From Perkinsus olseni (taxonomy: Eukaryota > Perkinsozoa > Perkinsida > Perkinsidae): a stretch of DNA of 64,000 nt. The stretch spans positions 98,416 to 162,415 of the forward strand of contig JABANP010000079.1 in the NCBI GenBank assembly GCA_013115135.1, written 5' to 3'. Below, piece by piece: positions 23,462 through 33,754 of this stretch; within the stretch, counting starts at the first letter, position 1, and the number at the start of each line of letters is the position of its first letter. The notes under the pieces were generated by a model. That model was not told the origin of the DNA. It did no database searches and saw nothing but the letters and a program-made list of their open reading frames with translations. The translations under genes and the position numbers were made by a program.

Positions 23462-24625
23462 CTACTCGCTCCATTGTGACGCTGAGTACTCCCGAATCCA
23501 GGGACTGTTAAATCTGACTACATCCCTATCGTAATCGTATTCGAGACTGGCCGCTGAGAAAGACACCACGCATGTGATATAAGGAAGTGATGATTGGTCT
23601 TACCCAGGCTAGTGTATTGCTCGCTGAACTGGCTGCCATGGCTGGCGTGCAACTCGTTGCCAATCATGTAGTAAGGAACATCTCTGATGACTACTTCGTC
23701 GATCCCGGGGGCATTGATGACCCTACATGAAAACCAAGTGCCCAAGGGCGCAGCAAAATTACTTCCCCCAGTTCGAGGGACAGGCATTGATTACAGGCCT
23801 TCGATAAGAGTATCGACCCTGCTGAAGCTAGCGGTGACTGTGAAGAAGGCGCCATTGAGGTCTACACTGCCCGCGTACAGGTCGATGGGATGAGGGTCTG
23901 AGGAGAGATACTTTGGGCCATACCCGAGGGCTGCGTGAGCTAGAATGGAATAGGCGCTTAGAGACAACAAATAGGTTTATATGCTTACAATCAACTTCAC
24001 GATGCAACGTGACAGGAGGGACTCCAGTGTCATGGACCCTGAATATGACGGTATCGTTATCGTGATGATACTCTACTTCGGTATCTGAGAAAGAAGCCAT
24101 TCGACTGGTGAGGTTGACAGGCGACAAGCACCAGCCATTGCCTTACCCAACTCAGCGTATTCGTCTGGCAACGAGCTGCCAGAGTTGATGTGCAGGTTGT
24201 TGCCGACGGTGTGGTAGGGAGCACCTCTAACGGTTATGTCGGCAGCCGTTGGAACCATGATGTTCCTAAAAGAGTGGCGAAAGGCACAGGTGGCACCCTC
24301 AACGCAGGGGGCCTCCATTACAGATATTCGATAACACTAGCAGTCTTGCTGAAGGCAGCGGTGACTGTGAAGGGGTTACCCCGAAAGTTTAACAGTGCCG
24401 TTGTACACGCCCGCCGGGTGAGAAACTGAGCGGACACACGAGTAGCAAACGAAACAGTCAGGCCCCTATTCCGGTCAGGCAACAGCAGTAGGGCATCGTG
24501 GTACCTGGCTCGGCTGTGCTGAGGGCGGCGTAACTGACATATAGCAAGTAGGCTGGTAGCCACATGGCCGTATGTTGTGCAACTTACAAGCTTGAGTAGA
24601 GAAGCACCAAAAGCTGAGAAAGCAT
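23462..24625 (-). CDS. Secreted-domain family protein, two domains
   Basis: ATG 24625 opens a signal peptide (MLSQLLVLLYSS). Two family domains follow. Domain 1 is HPAGVYNGTVKL, then NPFTVTAAFSKTASVIEYL, then ITVRGAPYHTVGNNLHIN, then EVEYHHDNDTVIFRV with VTLHREVD. Domain 2 is DLYAGSVDLNGAFFTVTASF, VVIRDVPYYMIGNELHASHG, SLEYDYDRDVVRFN, ending TAG at 23462. Each domain uses three exons with acceptors ctcag, gtag and ctcag. In the first exon of domain 1 the conserved residues switch frame by one base around 24385-24405, so domain 1 may be broken or may use an altered splice phase. Domain 2 is duplicated in part at 33340-33740. Confidence 0.55.
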
Positions 24626-24789
24626 AAGAGTGAGTTGACGAATCGGTGTGGATAAACTAGCGAGCTTGACTGGAGGAAGAGGATACGCGCACGGAAGGGT
24701 TCCTGTAGGAATCCCAAGGCGCGCTCATCTCTCAAGGCGAGCGACAGGCCTATTCTCGAGTCCAAGTCCATTCCTAACAGCAAGGTGAC

Positions 24790-25560
24790 TTGTCGGCGAG
24801 AACTCTCTTATCAGCGCTTCTACTTCTAAAAAACCTCGAGTGAGAGTCAAGGGCTACTCATGCCCAGCAATGGGAGTTGCACTCATGCACAGATGGGCAC
24901 ACGTGGGGGACATCGTGCCTGGGGGACAGTTACCACAAGTCACCACTGACGAATGATCAGTTCTGGCAGATGACTGATGATTTACTAGCATTTGAGGGCA
25001 AGCAGCCGACAGTATCTTGAAGGTATAAGAGGGTCATTATAAAACCGGCCCCTGAGCAAGTATATCTCGAGGCAAGAGGGTGTGCCCGTCTGCTTATTCA
25101 ACGAAAACGAGCGTCTGATTCATAGATTGCCTTCGGTGTTCGAGCAAGGTACTGTAGACCGGTGAAGAAGCGTAAGTGATGGCGCAGTAATCGTTGTGTA
25201 CTAAAAGGCAGGACTGGCCATAAAAATAGCAGCAAGGGTCACAAATAGGTTCTTGGGCTCACAATCTACCTGAGCATGGCAGCGTAACAGCAGGGGTTCT
25301 AGTGTCACGGACCGTTGATATCATCACCGTTATCGGCTCCGTGTCCGGGTCAAGAGGCAACTCAATTCATAAGCTTAGCAGCCAGTCATCGATCAACCTC
25401 ATTCAAGCTAGCGATTTGGTCAGGCAAGGCAGCGCCATTATAGATGTTCAAGTTGATACTCAAGAGGTTGTGCTGAGTGTCTCTCACGCTCACAGCATTG
25501 ACTGGTGAAAGCCCGTTGTTTGTACACGGGAAGCAAATGATTCTTTAGCGAGTTTCACCT
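24790..25560 (-). pseudogene. Degraded member of the secreted-domain family
   Basis: On the minus strand, 25500-25300 reads INAVSVRDTQHNLLSINLNI with YNGAALPDQIASLNEVDR, then DPDTEPITVMIS with DTRTPAVTLPC. These match exons 2 and 3 of the family domain, but stops follow and no signal peptide or first exon is seen. The 24950-25140 part has a counterpart at 29130-29310. It is best read as a decayed copy. Confidence 0.45.
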
Positions 25561-25593
25561 TGAATTAGACGGATTACAGCACAGGAAGAGGAC

Positions 25594-25912
25594 TCAGTGG
25601 CATCTGCTTGCACCCCTCCTTCTCAGAAATAAACGAACACAACACACTTTGATGTTGTCAAAGACAGGCAGTTGAAACTGCAGGTGAGTCGTGTCAACTA
25701 TCTTGACTTGAGAGATGCTATCGTATGATGCGCGACGTTCCACTGTTGGACATGCCAAAGCGGAGCGTAGCAGGGCATCTCGTTCACGAGTAATAGCAGA
25801 CAAGGTCAATACAAAGGCAGCTCATCAACATGCTTCAGAGATGGATGAGATGAATATCGGGTGTCGCGGCATGGAGTACAAAACAGAATAGCCGAAGACA
25901 ACGAAAGTGCGA
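25594..25912. repeat. 3' flank repeat of domain genes (copy 1)
   Basis: About 320 bp nearly identical to 33755-34074, including acacaacacactttgatgtt, tgcgcgacgttccactgttg and cacgagtaatagcagacaag. Each copy lies just downstream of a two-domain gene on the minus strand. Open frames exist on both strands, but none is conserved in both copies with a motif. Confidence 0.75.
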
Positions 25913-26980
25913 TTATCTCCTCAGTAGGCGACTAATGGACGCTGGCTGCATCGTTGCACTCAGAATTCCAGCTCCATAGACTTTGAATGTGATGATACCT
26001 TTCTTGTATTCCAACTCGGCATCTGCAAAGAGCAAGTGGCACGACAAATAAGCCATCACTGGTCTTACTCAGCCTGTCGAAGATTTCTGATTGTGGAGAG
26101 GCACGGCTGATCTCCACCTTGGTGCCGATCATGTTGTAGGGAACGTCACCGGCGGCTATAGGCTCGAGACAGGAGATCATAGGAAATCAATAATCCTGAG
26201 CAAGATACAAGTGGCAACGGCCTCAGTGACAGAAGTGCTCTCTGTCACGCATTCATTTTTACAGGTCTCCAATGACGCTGCCATCTTGACTGAAAGTAGC
26301 AGCTACGAGGAAGCGAGCGTCATTGATCAATACAAAGCCCACGAACGGACCACTGGGATGGGGATCTGACCAATCACCGATGGGAGCATGATGATGGCAG
26401 TTGAAGGAAGCATAGGAATCCTATGATAGGATAGGTTGGGTGTACTCACAAATCTTTTCATCTACTTCACGACTCGACGTTAGAGGAAGATGAGAGCTAG
26501 CAGAGTTGTAGACCGTGACCAAGTCATCATCGGGAAAGTATTCCAACTGGGTGGCTGGAAATCAAACCACAATGTGAAGGACAGAAACGTAAACACCTAA
26601 GCAGCACGAGAGCAAGCAATTCGAGTGTGAGCGAGATGAGAACTATGAAGCAGGCATCGCTTGCAGATCTTCGATGACAGCATCAGTCTCGCTGAACGTA
26701 GCGGTAGCTGCATATCTTCTGCCTTCCAAATTTATGGAGCCGCTGTACACGCCGGCCGGCTGCTGAACTGAGCAGGCACACAAACACCATCCAGAGCAGG
26801 CACAGTCCCGTCTGGGTTAGGAGGGAACACTAGCGGAAGGACACGAGACGTACTACTACCTGGCTGGACTACACTCAGAAGAGAGTAACTAACGAGAGTA
26901 GGCACGCCATAAGATAGCACGATTGTTCAATGCTGTACTTACACAGTTGAGAAGAGGCTTATCACGAGCTGATGGAGCAT
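25913..26980 (-). pseudogene. Secreted-domain family gene, probably broken
   Basis: A close paralogue of 34075-35249. The signal peptide starts at ATG 26980 (MLHQLVISLFST), followed by QPAGVYSGSINLEGRRYAAT. Two lesions show against the paralogue. The middle exon of domain 1 (the segment with APYTINGTRLNLIETG in the paralogue) is absent, so exon 1 is followed directly by exon 3 (TQLEYFPDDDLVTVYNSASS). In domain 2, exon 2 has tatgatctcctgt where the paralogue has acggt. This adds 8 nt and brings a stop after IIDFL unless a different acceptor is used. The domain 1 donor is also GC instead of GT. The end would be TAA at 25913. Confidence 0.55.
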
Positions 26981-27287
26981 CTAGGTGAATTGCCTTATTG
27001 GTGTGGATGAAGCGAAAGTGAATAGCGGTAGCTGAGGCGCCTCAGTAGCGTTCCTTCAGGAACCCCAAGGCGTGCTCATCTTTTCAATACTCTCTAAGTA
27101 CTTCCTTGGAAGGAATCCCATCGAAATGAGCAAGGCAATTTACTGGGTATAGCTGGCTGATGGACTAAGCGAACCTCAAATGTGAATCCCAAGCAGAATA
27201 CGGCAGCCAATAGGGCGCTCACTCGTACACAGATGGGCATACGTGTGAGACACTGTGCCCCGGGACACGTCATCATTAGGTAAAGTC
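26981..27287. repeat. 5' flank repeat of domain genes (copy 1)
   Basis: Aligns with 35250-35556 (gcgtactgaggcgcctcagt-like area, ggaaccccaaggcgtgctca, actgggtatag, gcatacgtgtgagacactgt). It is the presumed promoter side of the minus-strand domain genes. Confidence 0.75.
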
Positions 27288-28325
27288 GTAGACTTCGCCG
27301 CGGGTGAAGCATCATCGAGAGGCTTGTATCAGGTTCCTCTGCGCCGCCAGGAGACAACAGAGCACAGTAGTGCAAGTATGTTTCCGTCACTTTGAGAAGG
27401 ACTCGTGTTCTGGTGATAAGCGAGCGTAACTTCGCTCACGGAGAGGGGTCTGTGCTTCCCTGCGGAAACGCGTGGGTTGTCGGTGACGGGAACTTGTCGC
27501 TCTCTTCGTTTTAGTTTCTCCTGTTTCTTTCTTCGACCCGGGTGGTCTACGTCAAGATATCGCATTCCCCAGTATGGCTTCTACTCACGGTTCCGTAGCG
27601 GAAGACCTAGAACCTATAGCAGAAGCTGTTTGTGACGGTGCCGCGATCGCGAAAGCCATTTGCGAAGTCCTTGCTTCACGGCATATCACGCGGGTCAGAT
27701 CGCTGGCTGCTATAACTTCGGGCAGCGTGGCAAGCTGTCTTACCGCTTTCGACAAGGTCCTTGTCACAAGGATGTCATAGCTGATGTTGCAGATGCAAAT
27801 GCGCGCAAGAGTGCATTGGCATCCCTGCTGTATGCATGTGAGGATGAAGCTAAAGCTCAGCTCAAGCATCAAGAAGAACTGATGAAGGCCCAAGCCGTTC
27901 AAGAGGTGACGTTGTCCAACTCGTTGAAGTCTAGACCAAAGAAATCTGCTTCCTTCGGGGCAACTACTAAGGCAATGAAGGCCGTGGCCGAACGCCTCCA
28001 TACTTCGGGTCTGGACCCTATTCTAGTCCCGCCCGTTCGGGTTCTAGACCTCCTGAGGTTGAACCTGGCTACGTACGTTGACTTCAAGAAGTTTATGATG
28101 TCTAACATGGTGTCGACAGGGGAGATATTCGAGTCTGCCCTGGCGCAGACAATGGATGGAGAAGCGGTTCTCATCCGAAGGAGGTCGTCGTAGCACCTAA
28201 GCCAACTTGCCCAACCAGATGGGCTCCTGGTGACGGTGACGTAAGCCCAGACTCCCTCAGCACATTGCGGTTAGGTACGAGTGCTTCGGCGTCCCCATCC
28301 CCATCCTCGTAGTCAGAGGTTTCAC
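27288..28325 (+). mobile_element. Insertion of about 1.04 kb carrying a gag-like ORF
   Basis: The paralogous site at 35548-35562 reads continuously gggacacgtcaccacgcg. Here the two halves (gggacacgtcatcat and tttcaccacgcg) are separated by about 1 kb found nowhere else in the window. Inside lie two overlapping plus-strand frames (27574-27780 and 27660-28193). The second contains CYNFGQRGKLSYRFRQGPC, whose spacing resembles a CCHC zinc knuckle with three ligands replaced. Terminal repeats or a long target-site duplication were not found. I call it a retroelement gag relic by inference. Confidence 0.5.
27574..28193 (+). CDS. Gag-like ORF with degenerate zinc knuckle
   Basis: The frame at 27574 (MASTHGSVAEDLEPIAEAVC) runs to about 27700, and the coding signal then appears to move to the overlapping frame that contains CYNFGQRGKLSYRFRQGPC and the helical part SALASLLYACEDEAKAQLKH with QEELMKAQ. 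The C-terminal part is LLRLNLATYVDFKKFMMSNM. An intact knuckle would be CxxCxxxGHxxxxC; here the second Cys is Phe, His is Lys and the next Cys is Phe. The frame change and lost ligands suggest a dead copy. It sits inside the ~1 kb insertion. Confidence 0.4.
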
Positions 28326-28339
28326 CACGCGCTACCAAG

Positions 28340-28910
28340 TCGGGAGCTCTAGCGAACAGTATTCAGAGGGAAGGAGAGCCGATGATGGAACCTCCGTCGA
28401 GGTCGATATCCTGAGAGCCAAGTAAAACTCGACGTGAGAGTACCTGGGCGTCGTCCGTGTGTTGATTCGACATGAAAGAAGACATGAAGGGGCTGTCACG
28501 ACCGGGGCTGAGTGTAACGTACACTCTAGCTATGGGCGTGAATAACAATTGCTCGCTAACTCTCCACTTGACACTGGGACCTGATAGATCTGATCTATCA
28601 TTGTTTTCCTTCGGGACCTCGCCAAGACGGAGTTGCGAGGAGAGGGAAGAGCGTAGGGATGAGACATCATCATATGATGATTATACGCTGCCGAAGCGGC
28701 GTAACATCAGAGCGAGCGTTAGCGTAAGCTAGCATGCAACCCATCAGGTATGCTAATGATTGATGGAATCGTGAGGGCATGGGTCTCAATTGATCAGATC
28801 CCCTCAGAGTAGGTCGCAATCCACACCGCTACGTGGCAGCCTATCACTGACGGGCGGTGCCTTCTAGCTCGCTTGGAAGAGTCCTTTGCGCCTGCCACTC
28901 AGCTAGTCAT
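28340..28910. repeat. Repeat shared with 35560-36120 (copy 1)
   Basis: Shared landmarks are ccaagtcgggagctctagcg, tcgaggtcgatatcct, gtgtaacgtacactctagct-like sequence, and the atgatgattata/atgatgatcaca segment. It is continuous with the 5' flank repeat in the other copy. No conserved coding frame. Confidence 0.75.
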
Positions 28911-29569
28911 TTATGGCAGTAGCTGGCTGAAATCATAGCCCAGGATCGGGCGCATTTCAGAGTCCTCGACTGTGAGTAGATCGCGCATTCAGCGAGTCCC
29001 ACGCTCGAGGCAAGGAGCTCTAGACGTGCGCCGATTTCATCAACTTTCAGCGACGATGCGGGTTTTTCGGGGCCGCCAGCTGACCATGAACCATCAGTCC
29101 CTATCGTAGAATGAACCAGCTCGGTCAGCAACAATCAGTTCTGACTGATGACTGATAATTCAATAATATTTGAGCGCGAGCAGCGAACAGCATCTTGAAG
29201 TGTTGAGGGTGTCATCATAAAACCTGTCCCTGAGCAAGTATACTTCGAGGCAGGAGGGTCTGCTTGCCTACTCACTTAATGAACACGAGCGTCTGATCCA
29301 TAGATTGCCTTCAGTTTGACTGGGAGGGTTACGGCTCGAATGTTGCGCAGTGAAGGAGGGTATATAATGCTGTTTTCGAAGGATGTGTACTTCCATGAAA
29401 CATCACATGCGAATGGATTATGTGTAGCATATGGTAGCCAGTTCGCATGCGAGAGTGAAACGTGTGCATCTGAGTGGATAATACAGTGCCGCCTTCCTTG
29501 CAGAAGACACTTTTTTTCACAAAGCATCAGCGAGCTCCTTCGTACTAACCGATGGCAGCTTCGACTCTC
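28911..29569. repeat. Mixed repeat tract
   Basis: 29130-29310 matches 24940-25140 (ggtgtcatcataaaacc, gagcaagtatacttcgaggca, cgagcgtctgatccatagat). 29340-29520 is a diverged match of 36220-36400 (tgttttcgaagga, gcgaatgtacaatgtgtagca-like). No gene can be supported. Confidence 0.5.
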
Positions 29570-30157
29570 CAATGGAGAGTCTCCATCGCCACAACTGGCT
29601 GAACGCAACGCACTCTGTTGAGGATACTGGAGTTCAAGAGTCGCTACCGGAGTCGTTCGATTAATAACTCAGGACTAACAGGTCCTCGGTCGAGGAATAA
29701 CAGGTCGAAAACATGGCCCGAGAGCTTGAGTATAGGCTCAACACTTACGGGTTTCCGGCCGATAGTCACATTACCTCCCTTGAAATTTCTTCGACGGGAG
29801 TTCGGACGGATGACTCAGCATTGGGCGGGACCCTTTGGCGCCCTCGGCAACCGTTTCGTGCCCACGGGCGCGCGCCGCACTCTCTCGCGACTCCATCCGC
29901 TCCCTCGAACTTGTTCTCAATTCTTGATAGCTACACAAGCCAATCGTAGCTCCGGACGAGCTAGACGAGTTATTTCGGCTGGAGGAATGACGAGCTGTCG
30001 CATTTAGCGAGTTCACTGGTTGATAGATCCGAGTAGAGCACTGCAGGGTTGTAACGGCAGGCGCCAGCAGGCCACAAAGACTCCAGGTGACTAGTTCGAA
30101 CTGCTCATCGACTTCAATAATGGTGGAACGAATTACGGATGAATTGGTATGAAGCAC
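29570..30157 (-). pseudogene. Fragment of the Ser/Asn-rich gene (copy 2), interrupted
   Basis: Aligns with 23028-23294 at both ends, but about 300 bp (29636-29934) interrupt the alignment after gaggatactggagt. The minus strand reads VNSLNATARHSSSRNNSSSS and then leaves homology inside the extra sequence. Probably non-functional. Confidence 0.4.
29636..29934. mobile_element. Insertion of about 300 bp relative to paralogue
   Basis: Defined by comparison with 23200-23230, where the flanks are adjacent. It contains a gcgcgcgccgc block and an open plus-strand frame (MARELEYRLNTYGFPADSHI). No terminal repeats or clear target-site duplication were found. It could equally be a deletion in the other copy. 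Confidence 0.35.
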
Positions 30158-30703
30158 GACGAAGAACGGCGCAAGGGCACGAGAGATGATTAGTGCCCCA
30201 GTACGCGACTGATCGATACTCGCTTCGTTGGTACGCCGAGGACTCCGAATCCATTCTGCATCTTGGCCTGGCTCAGAACCTTCTCCTGAGTCGCCCTATA
30301 TTATAGGGCCTATAACGGCTCGTATGTGGTCGAATGAAACGACCCAGGTGGAATTATGCTGAATCGGAATACGCGTGATAAAAGTACCTTCTCCCAAAAC
30401 TGTGACTCTCCTTCCCAAAACTAGACGAAACCAACAGTCTTCAGACTAATGAAGAAACCCGACTGGAGCTGAGAATGGGTTGTCTTCAGATAGCCACTTG
30501 AAAAAGCAGGCAAGCTGTCGCATTTTTCGCGCAAGGCTTGACTGCTGGGTATATACAGGAGGAGCGTAGCGATCCACGGCCTCCGCAGCTTTGCGCAACA
30601 GACAAAGCTTATACAGTAGTAATACAGAAACAAGGTTCGTAAATGAATAGGCAGAATACTGCCCAGATGATTCGCTCAAAGACACGATGAAGTGGATGGC
30701 CCT

Positions 30704-31349
30704 TCAGGCGAAGAATCTACTCCACATCGTTACAGTGAGGTACCCATATCCGCCAACTGTGAATTTAATGACGTTATCATTCGGATCATACTCAAGAACG
30801 GGATCTGAGGTTAAAAAGCCACGTCTGGCAAAATAACAATGCCTGGTCTTACTCATGTTGGTGTATGCTTCGGGTAGTAAGCTTTCATCGCCGATGCGCA
30901 GCTCGTGACCAACCATCTCGTAAGGAACCCCTCCTGCGGCAAACGCAGTGGTTCCCGAGATGTCGACGATCCTACATAGGAAGCCGATAACCCAGGCAAC
31001 ACCAAAATAGACCCCGCGGGGTGAACATGAAGCAAGCATGTCTTACAGACTTTCCATAACTGGAATATGCCTGTTAAAGGTTGCAGAAATAGAAATCTCG
31101 AGGCCACCGAAGTCAACACCGCCGAAGTAATTGTTGAAGGGTAGAGAAGCTGAACAGACACACGAGTAAGAATCACGGCGATGGTAGCCCTATCGGTCTA
31201 GGAAGGCCAGATAGAGCAGGAATAGCAGTACTTGGCTCGGCTGTTTTCTGAGCAGTGCACCTGAGAAACGACGGGGTTGTTGATGGATCGATAGCAAGTT
31301 GTTACACTTACAAGCTTAGGCACAAGAGTATCAGCAGTTGATGAAACAT
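30704..31349 (-). CDS. Secreted-domain family protein, one domain (copy B)
   Basis: ATG 31349 starts a signal peptide (MFHQLLILLCLS), followed by a Pro-rich linker (AEPSTAIPALSGLPRPIGLP). The domain is FNNYFGGVDFGGLEISISA plus TFNRHIPVMES, an intron of about 75 nt, VDISGTTAFAAGGVPYEMVG with HELRIGDESLLPEAYTNM, a 48-nt intron, then PVLEYDPNDNVIKFTVGGYG with YLTVTMWSRFFA and TGA at 30704. All frames are open and both main introns are GT..AG, so this is the cleanest single-domain member. It differs from copy A mainly by substitutions, many of them conservative. The intron before the domain may be only about 27 nt. Secretion is inferred. Confidence 0.65.
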
Positions 31350-31538
31350 GATGATGAGTGGACGAATTTGTGTGTGAATGTAGTAAATTGTAGTGAGGGA
31401 GGATGGGACACGTTTATAGCTTTTGTTGGGGACTTCGGCGCGCGCGTGTCCAACAAGAGAGCGCAAGTCCATACTCGGATCGAATGCAGTTCTCTGCGGC
31501 CGGGCAGTTTACTGGTAAGAGTTCACCGAGCAGAGTTC

Positions 31539-32564
31539 CTACTGTATGGAGCCTCGGGTGTGAAGCGAATGCCATTTATCGCCACGAACCTTAGGTGCAC
31601 GCGGACTCGGATACTCGTGCGTATGGGACAGTGTCCGAGGGACGCGGAAGTGCAACACCGTTAGTGTCCCGGGACATGCCGCCAGTTGTGAAAACATCAT
31701 ACTCCCCTCCACTGGCCGTCCCAAAGCCTGAACATGGGGCACTGGGCGGCAATGGTGAGATCAAAAGTAGTGGCCTGATCGCCGTCATTCAACGTGGTGT
31801 ATGATGCATCCATTTCTGCAGTATGATAGAAGACAGCTAGACGGGAGACGGGACAAACCCACGATCTTGTCGGGAAATACCTCGGGACTCCAATCCAGCA
31901 CACTGGAGTGCGTTGCCCATACATTCATCCTTTTACTAGATACCCACCCTCTCAAGCAGGATAAGGGTTCACCTGTGAGCCATCCACAGTCGTAGCAGCG
32001 TCTGTGAATATATCCCAGTTCGCCGCTTTCATGACAGGTGTGTATCCATGCTTGGATGGTGATAGTAACGCACGGTAGCTGTTAACGGGCTCGTGATTTG
32101 ATCAAAGACCTGTGGTCTACCGAGGGCTCAGAGGTGGTTTGCCGCTCCCTGTTATACCGTTACTCGGGGTGGCTGCGGAATGTCGGTTCCGTGCCAGTTC
32201 TAGCTTGCCGAGTTCCTCACTGTCAGTCTCAGCGGCAACGACTAATTCGTGAACTCCGAACAAAACAGCCAACTACCATAAGTGAGGTAATGGCAGTACT
32301 CTCAGAAGGCAGCGGACCACGGGGAGCCATCGGCAAACCCTTTCCATGCATCACACCTGGCAGAATAGACGACAGGCTCGAGTTCACTGCGGCCCTCTTG
32401 AAGGCGGGGCGGTGATGGTGATGTTGAGTACGATGCGAACCATGATTGTCGCGATGACTATGATGAGGATTGTGGTGCTTTTGGTTGTGATGATCGTGCA
32501 ACTGGTCGTGGTGGACCGAACTTGAGAAGCCTTCCAGATTAACAGCGTGTTGTGGTTTGACCAT
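31539..32564 (-). CDS. His-rich gene exons (copy B), interrupted by a repeat
   Basis: Minus-strand exons corresponding to copy A: VKPQHAVNLEGFSSSVHHDQ with a His-rich tract and SLSSILPGVMHG (32564-32229), then HTAEMDASYTTLNDGDQATT (31850-31790) and GEYDVFTTGGMSRDTNGVAL (31710-31640). Protein-level similarity to copy A in all three pieces supports coding on this strand. The dispersed repeat at 31925-32148 lies between the first two pieces, in an intron or breaking the gene. Start and exon joints are not resolved and the function is unknown. Confidence 0.4.
31925..32148 (+). mobile_element. Dispersed repeat inserted in duplication copy B
   Basis: Copy A reads straight from ggagtgcaccg to ctataccgttactcgg. 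In copy B about 220 bp intervene, most of them matching 18593-18760. No transposase-type ORF or clear terminal repeats were seen. Confidence 0.5.
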
Positions 32565-32759
32565 AGTGTAGCTGAGAAGGGAAAGAAAGCCCTAGCCGTG
32601 CGATAGGCGTTCCCGATAAGGCCTCTTCCTTGAAGGCGGGTGTGTAAGATTGTAGTTGTGCAAGTGCACAACTATGGCTCCTAGGCTTAGCTTGACTTTA
32701 GTTGATGACTTTATCACTGTTATTATTGGCAGAATCGCAGGATTCCACTAAACCATTGA

Positions 32760-33235
32760 CTAGAGTTCCCTAGTGGTTAACATGGTGGAGAACCCGTCTC
32801 CCGAATCCTCGGTGAACCCTGTCGGCTAGCAGATTGCTCATGCTTTTGGTGTAGAGAACGTTTACCTTTCACGATATGTTACTGATGAAAAATTCAATGA
32901 GAAGTGCGAAGAGATGCTCGCTGATGAGGAGAAGACTTTTGCTGATATACTGGCTTGGTGTGGTTATATGGAGAGTATTGAAGATACTCGTCCCCAATTG
33001 TATCGTTCTACCCACGTTTCCATTGAGGATGTGCGTGATAAAATATGTTACCAGCAAAGACTGGTGATGCTACTATTAATACTACTACAGTTGCTGCCGC
33101 TTCTACTACTTCTGGTTCGACCCCGTCAGCTGCGACGACCAACGGCAAGATCGGCTCCAAACAGGTTACTTCTACAGCCAGGTACTGTAGTGATGATGTG
33201 TCCGAAAATGGTACAGTTGTCTGATTTCTTTGGAG
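32760..33235 (+). pseudogene. Possible retroelement-type ORF relic
   Basis: The plus strand reads AHAFGVENVYLSRYVTDEKF, CEEMLADEEKTFADILAWCG and HVSIEDVRDKICYQ. After a change of frame near 33055 it continues with a Thr/Ala/Ser-rich tract (KTGDATINTTTVAAASTTSG) and TGA at 33235. The sharp frame change and an in-frame stop upstream suggest decay. The acidic helical segment followed by a low-complexity linker could come from a gag, but no diagnostic motif is present. Confidence 0.35.
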
Positions 33236-33243
33236 ACGCTCCC

Positions 33244-33259
33244 GGTAACCGCGGTTACC
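33244..33259. repeat. Perfect 16-bp palindrome
   Basis: ggtaaccgcggttacc is its own reverse complement. It is followed by a run of ccgcg/cgcgaa words and a second gttacc at about 33320. It may be the end of a small inverted-repeat element, but its borders could not be defined. Confidence 0.5.
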
Positions 33260-33339
33260 ATGTAGCCGCGATATGAATTTCGCGAATACCGCGAATGAAT
33301 GCGAAGCGGTTTTCGTGGTTACCATTTCGGTTAGTAAGG

Positions 33340-33740
33340 AACGTTTTTGATGACTATCTCATCGATACCGGGGGCACTGATGACCCTACATGAAAAACCA
33401 AGTGCCCGAGAGCGCAGCAAAAGTACTTCCCCCAGTTCGAGGGACAGGCATTGATTACAGGCCTTCGATCAGAGTATCGACCCTGCTGAAGCTAGCGGTG
33501 ACTGTGAAGAAGGCGCCATTGAGGTCTACACTGCCCGCGTACAGGTCGATGGGGTGAGGGCCTGAGGAGAGATACTTTGGCCAGAGGTAACGTGAGCCGA
33601 AATACTTCGGGGCTGAGAGACGACCAATAGGTTTATATGCTTACAGTCATCTTCACGATGCAACGTGACAGGAGGGACTCCAGTGTCATGGACCCTGAAT
33701 ATGACGGTATCGTTATCGTGATGATACTCTATCTCACTTC
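33340..33740 (-). pseudogene. Truncated copy of domain-family exons
   Basis: Closely matches 23690-24080: exon 3 of one domain, the first exon (DLYAGSVDLNGAFFTVTASF) and the start of the second exon of the next. Homology stops abruptly on both sides, with no signal peptide or terminus. It is a fragment fused to the 3' flank repeat at 33755. Confidence 0.7.
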
Positions 33741-33754
33741 TGGCATGGACTTAT

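Larger units (their letters stand above)
30430..32600. repeat. Segmental duplication, copy B
   Basis: Counterpart of 19831-21780, same gene order and orientation, with the dispersed repeat inserted at 31925-32148. Confidence 0.85.
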
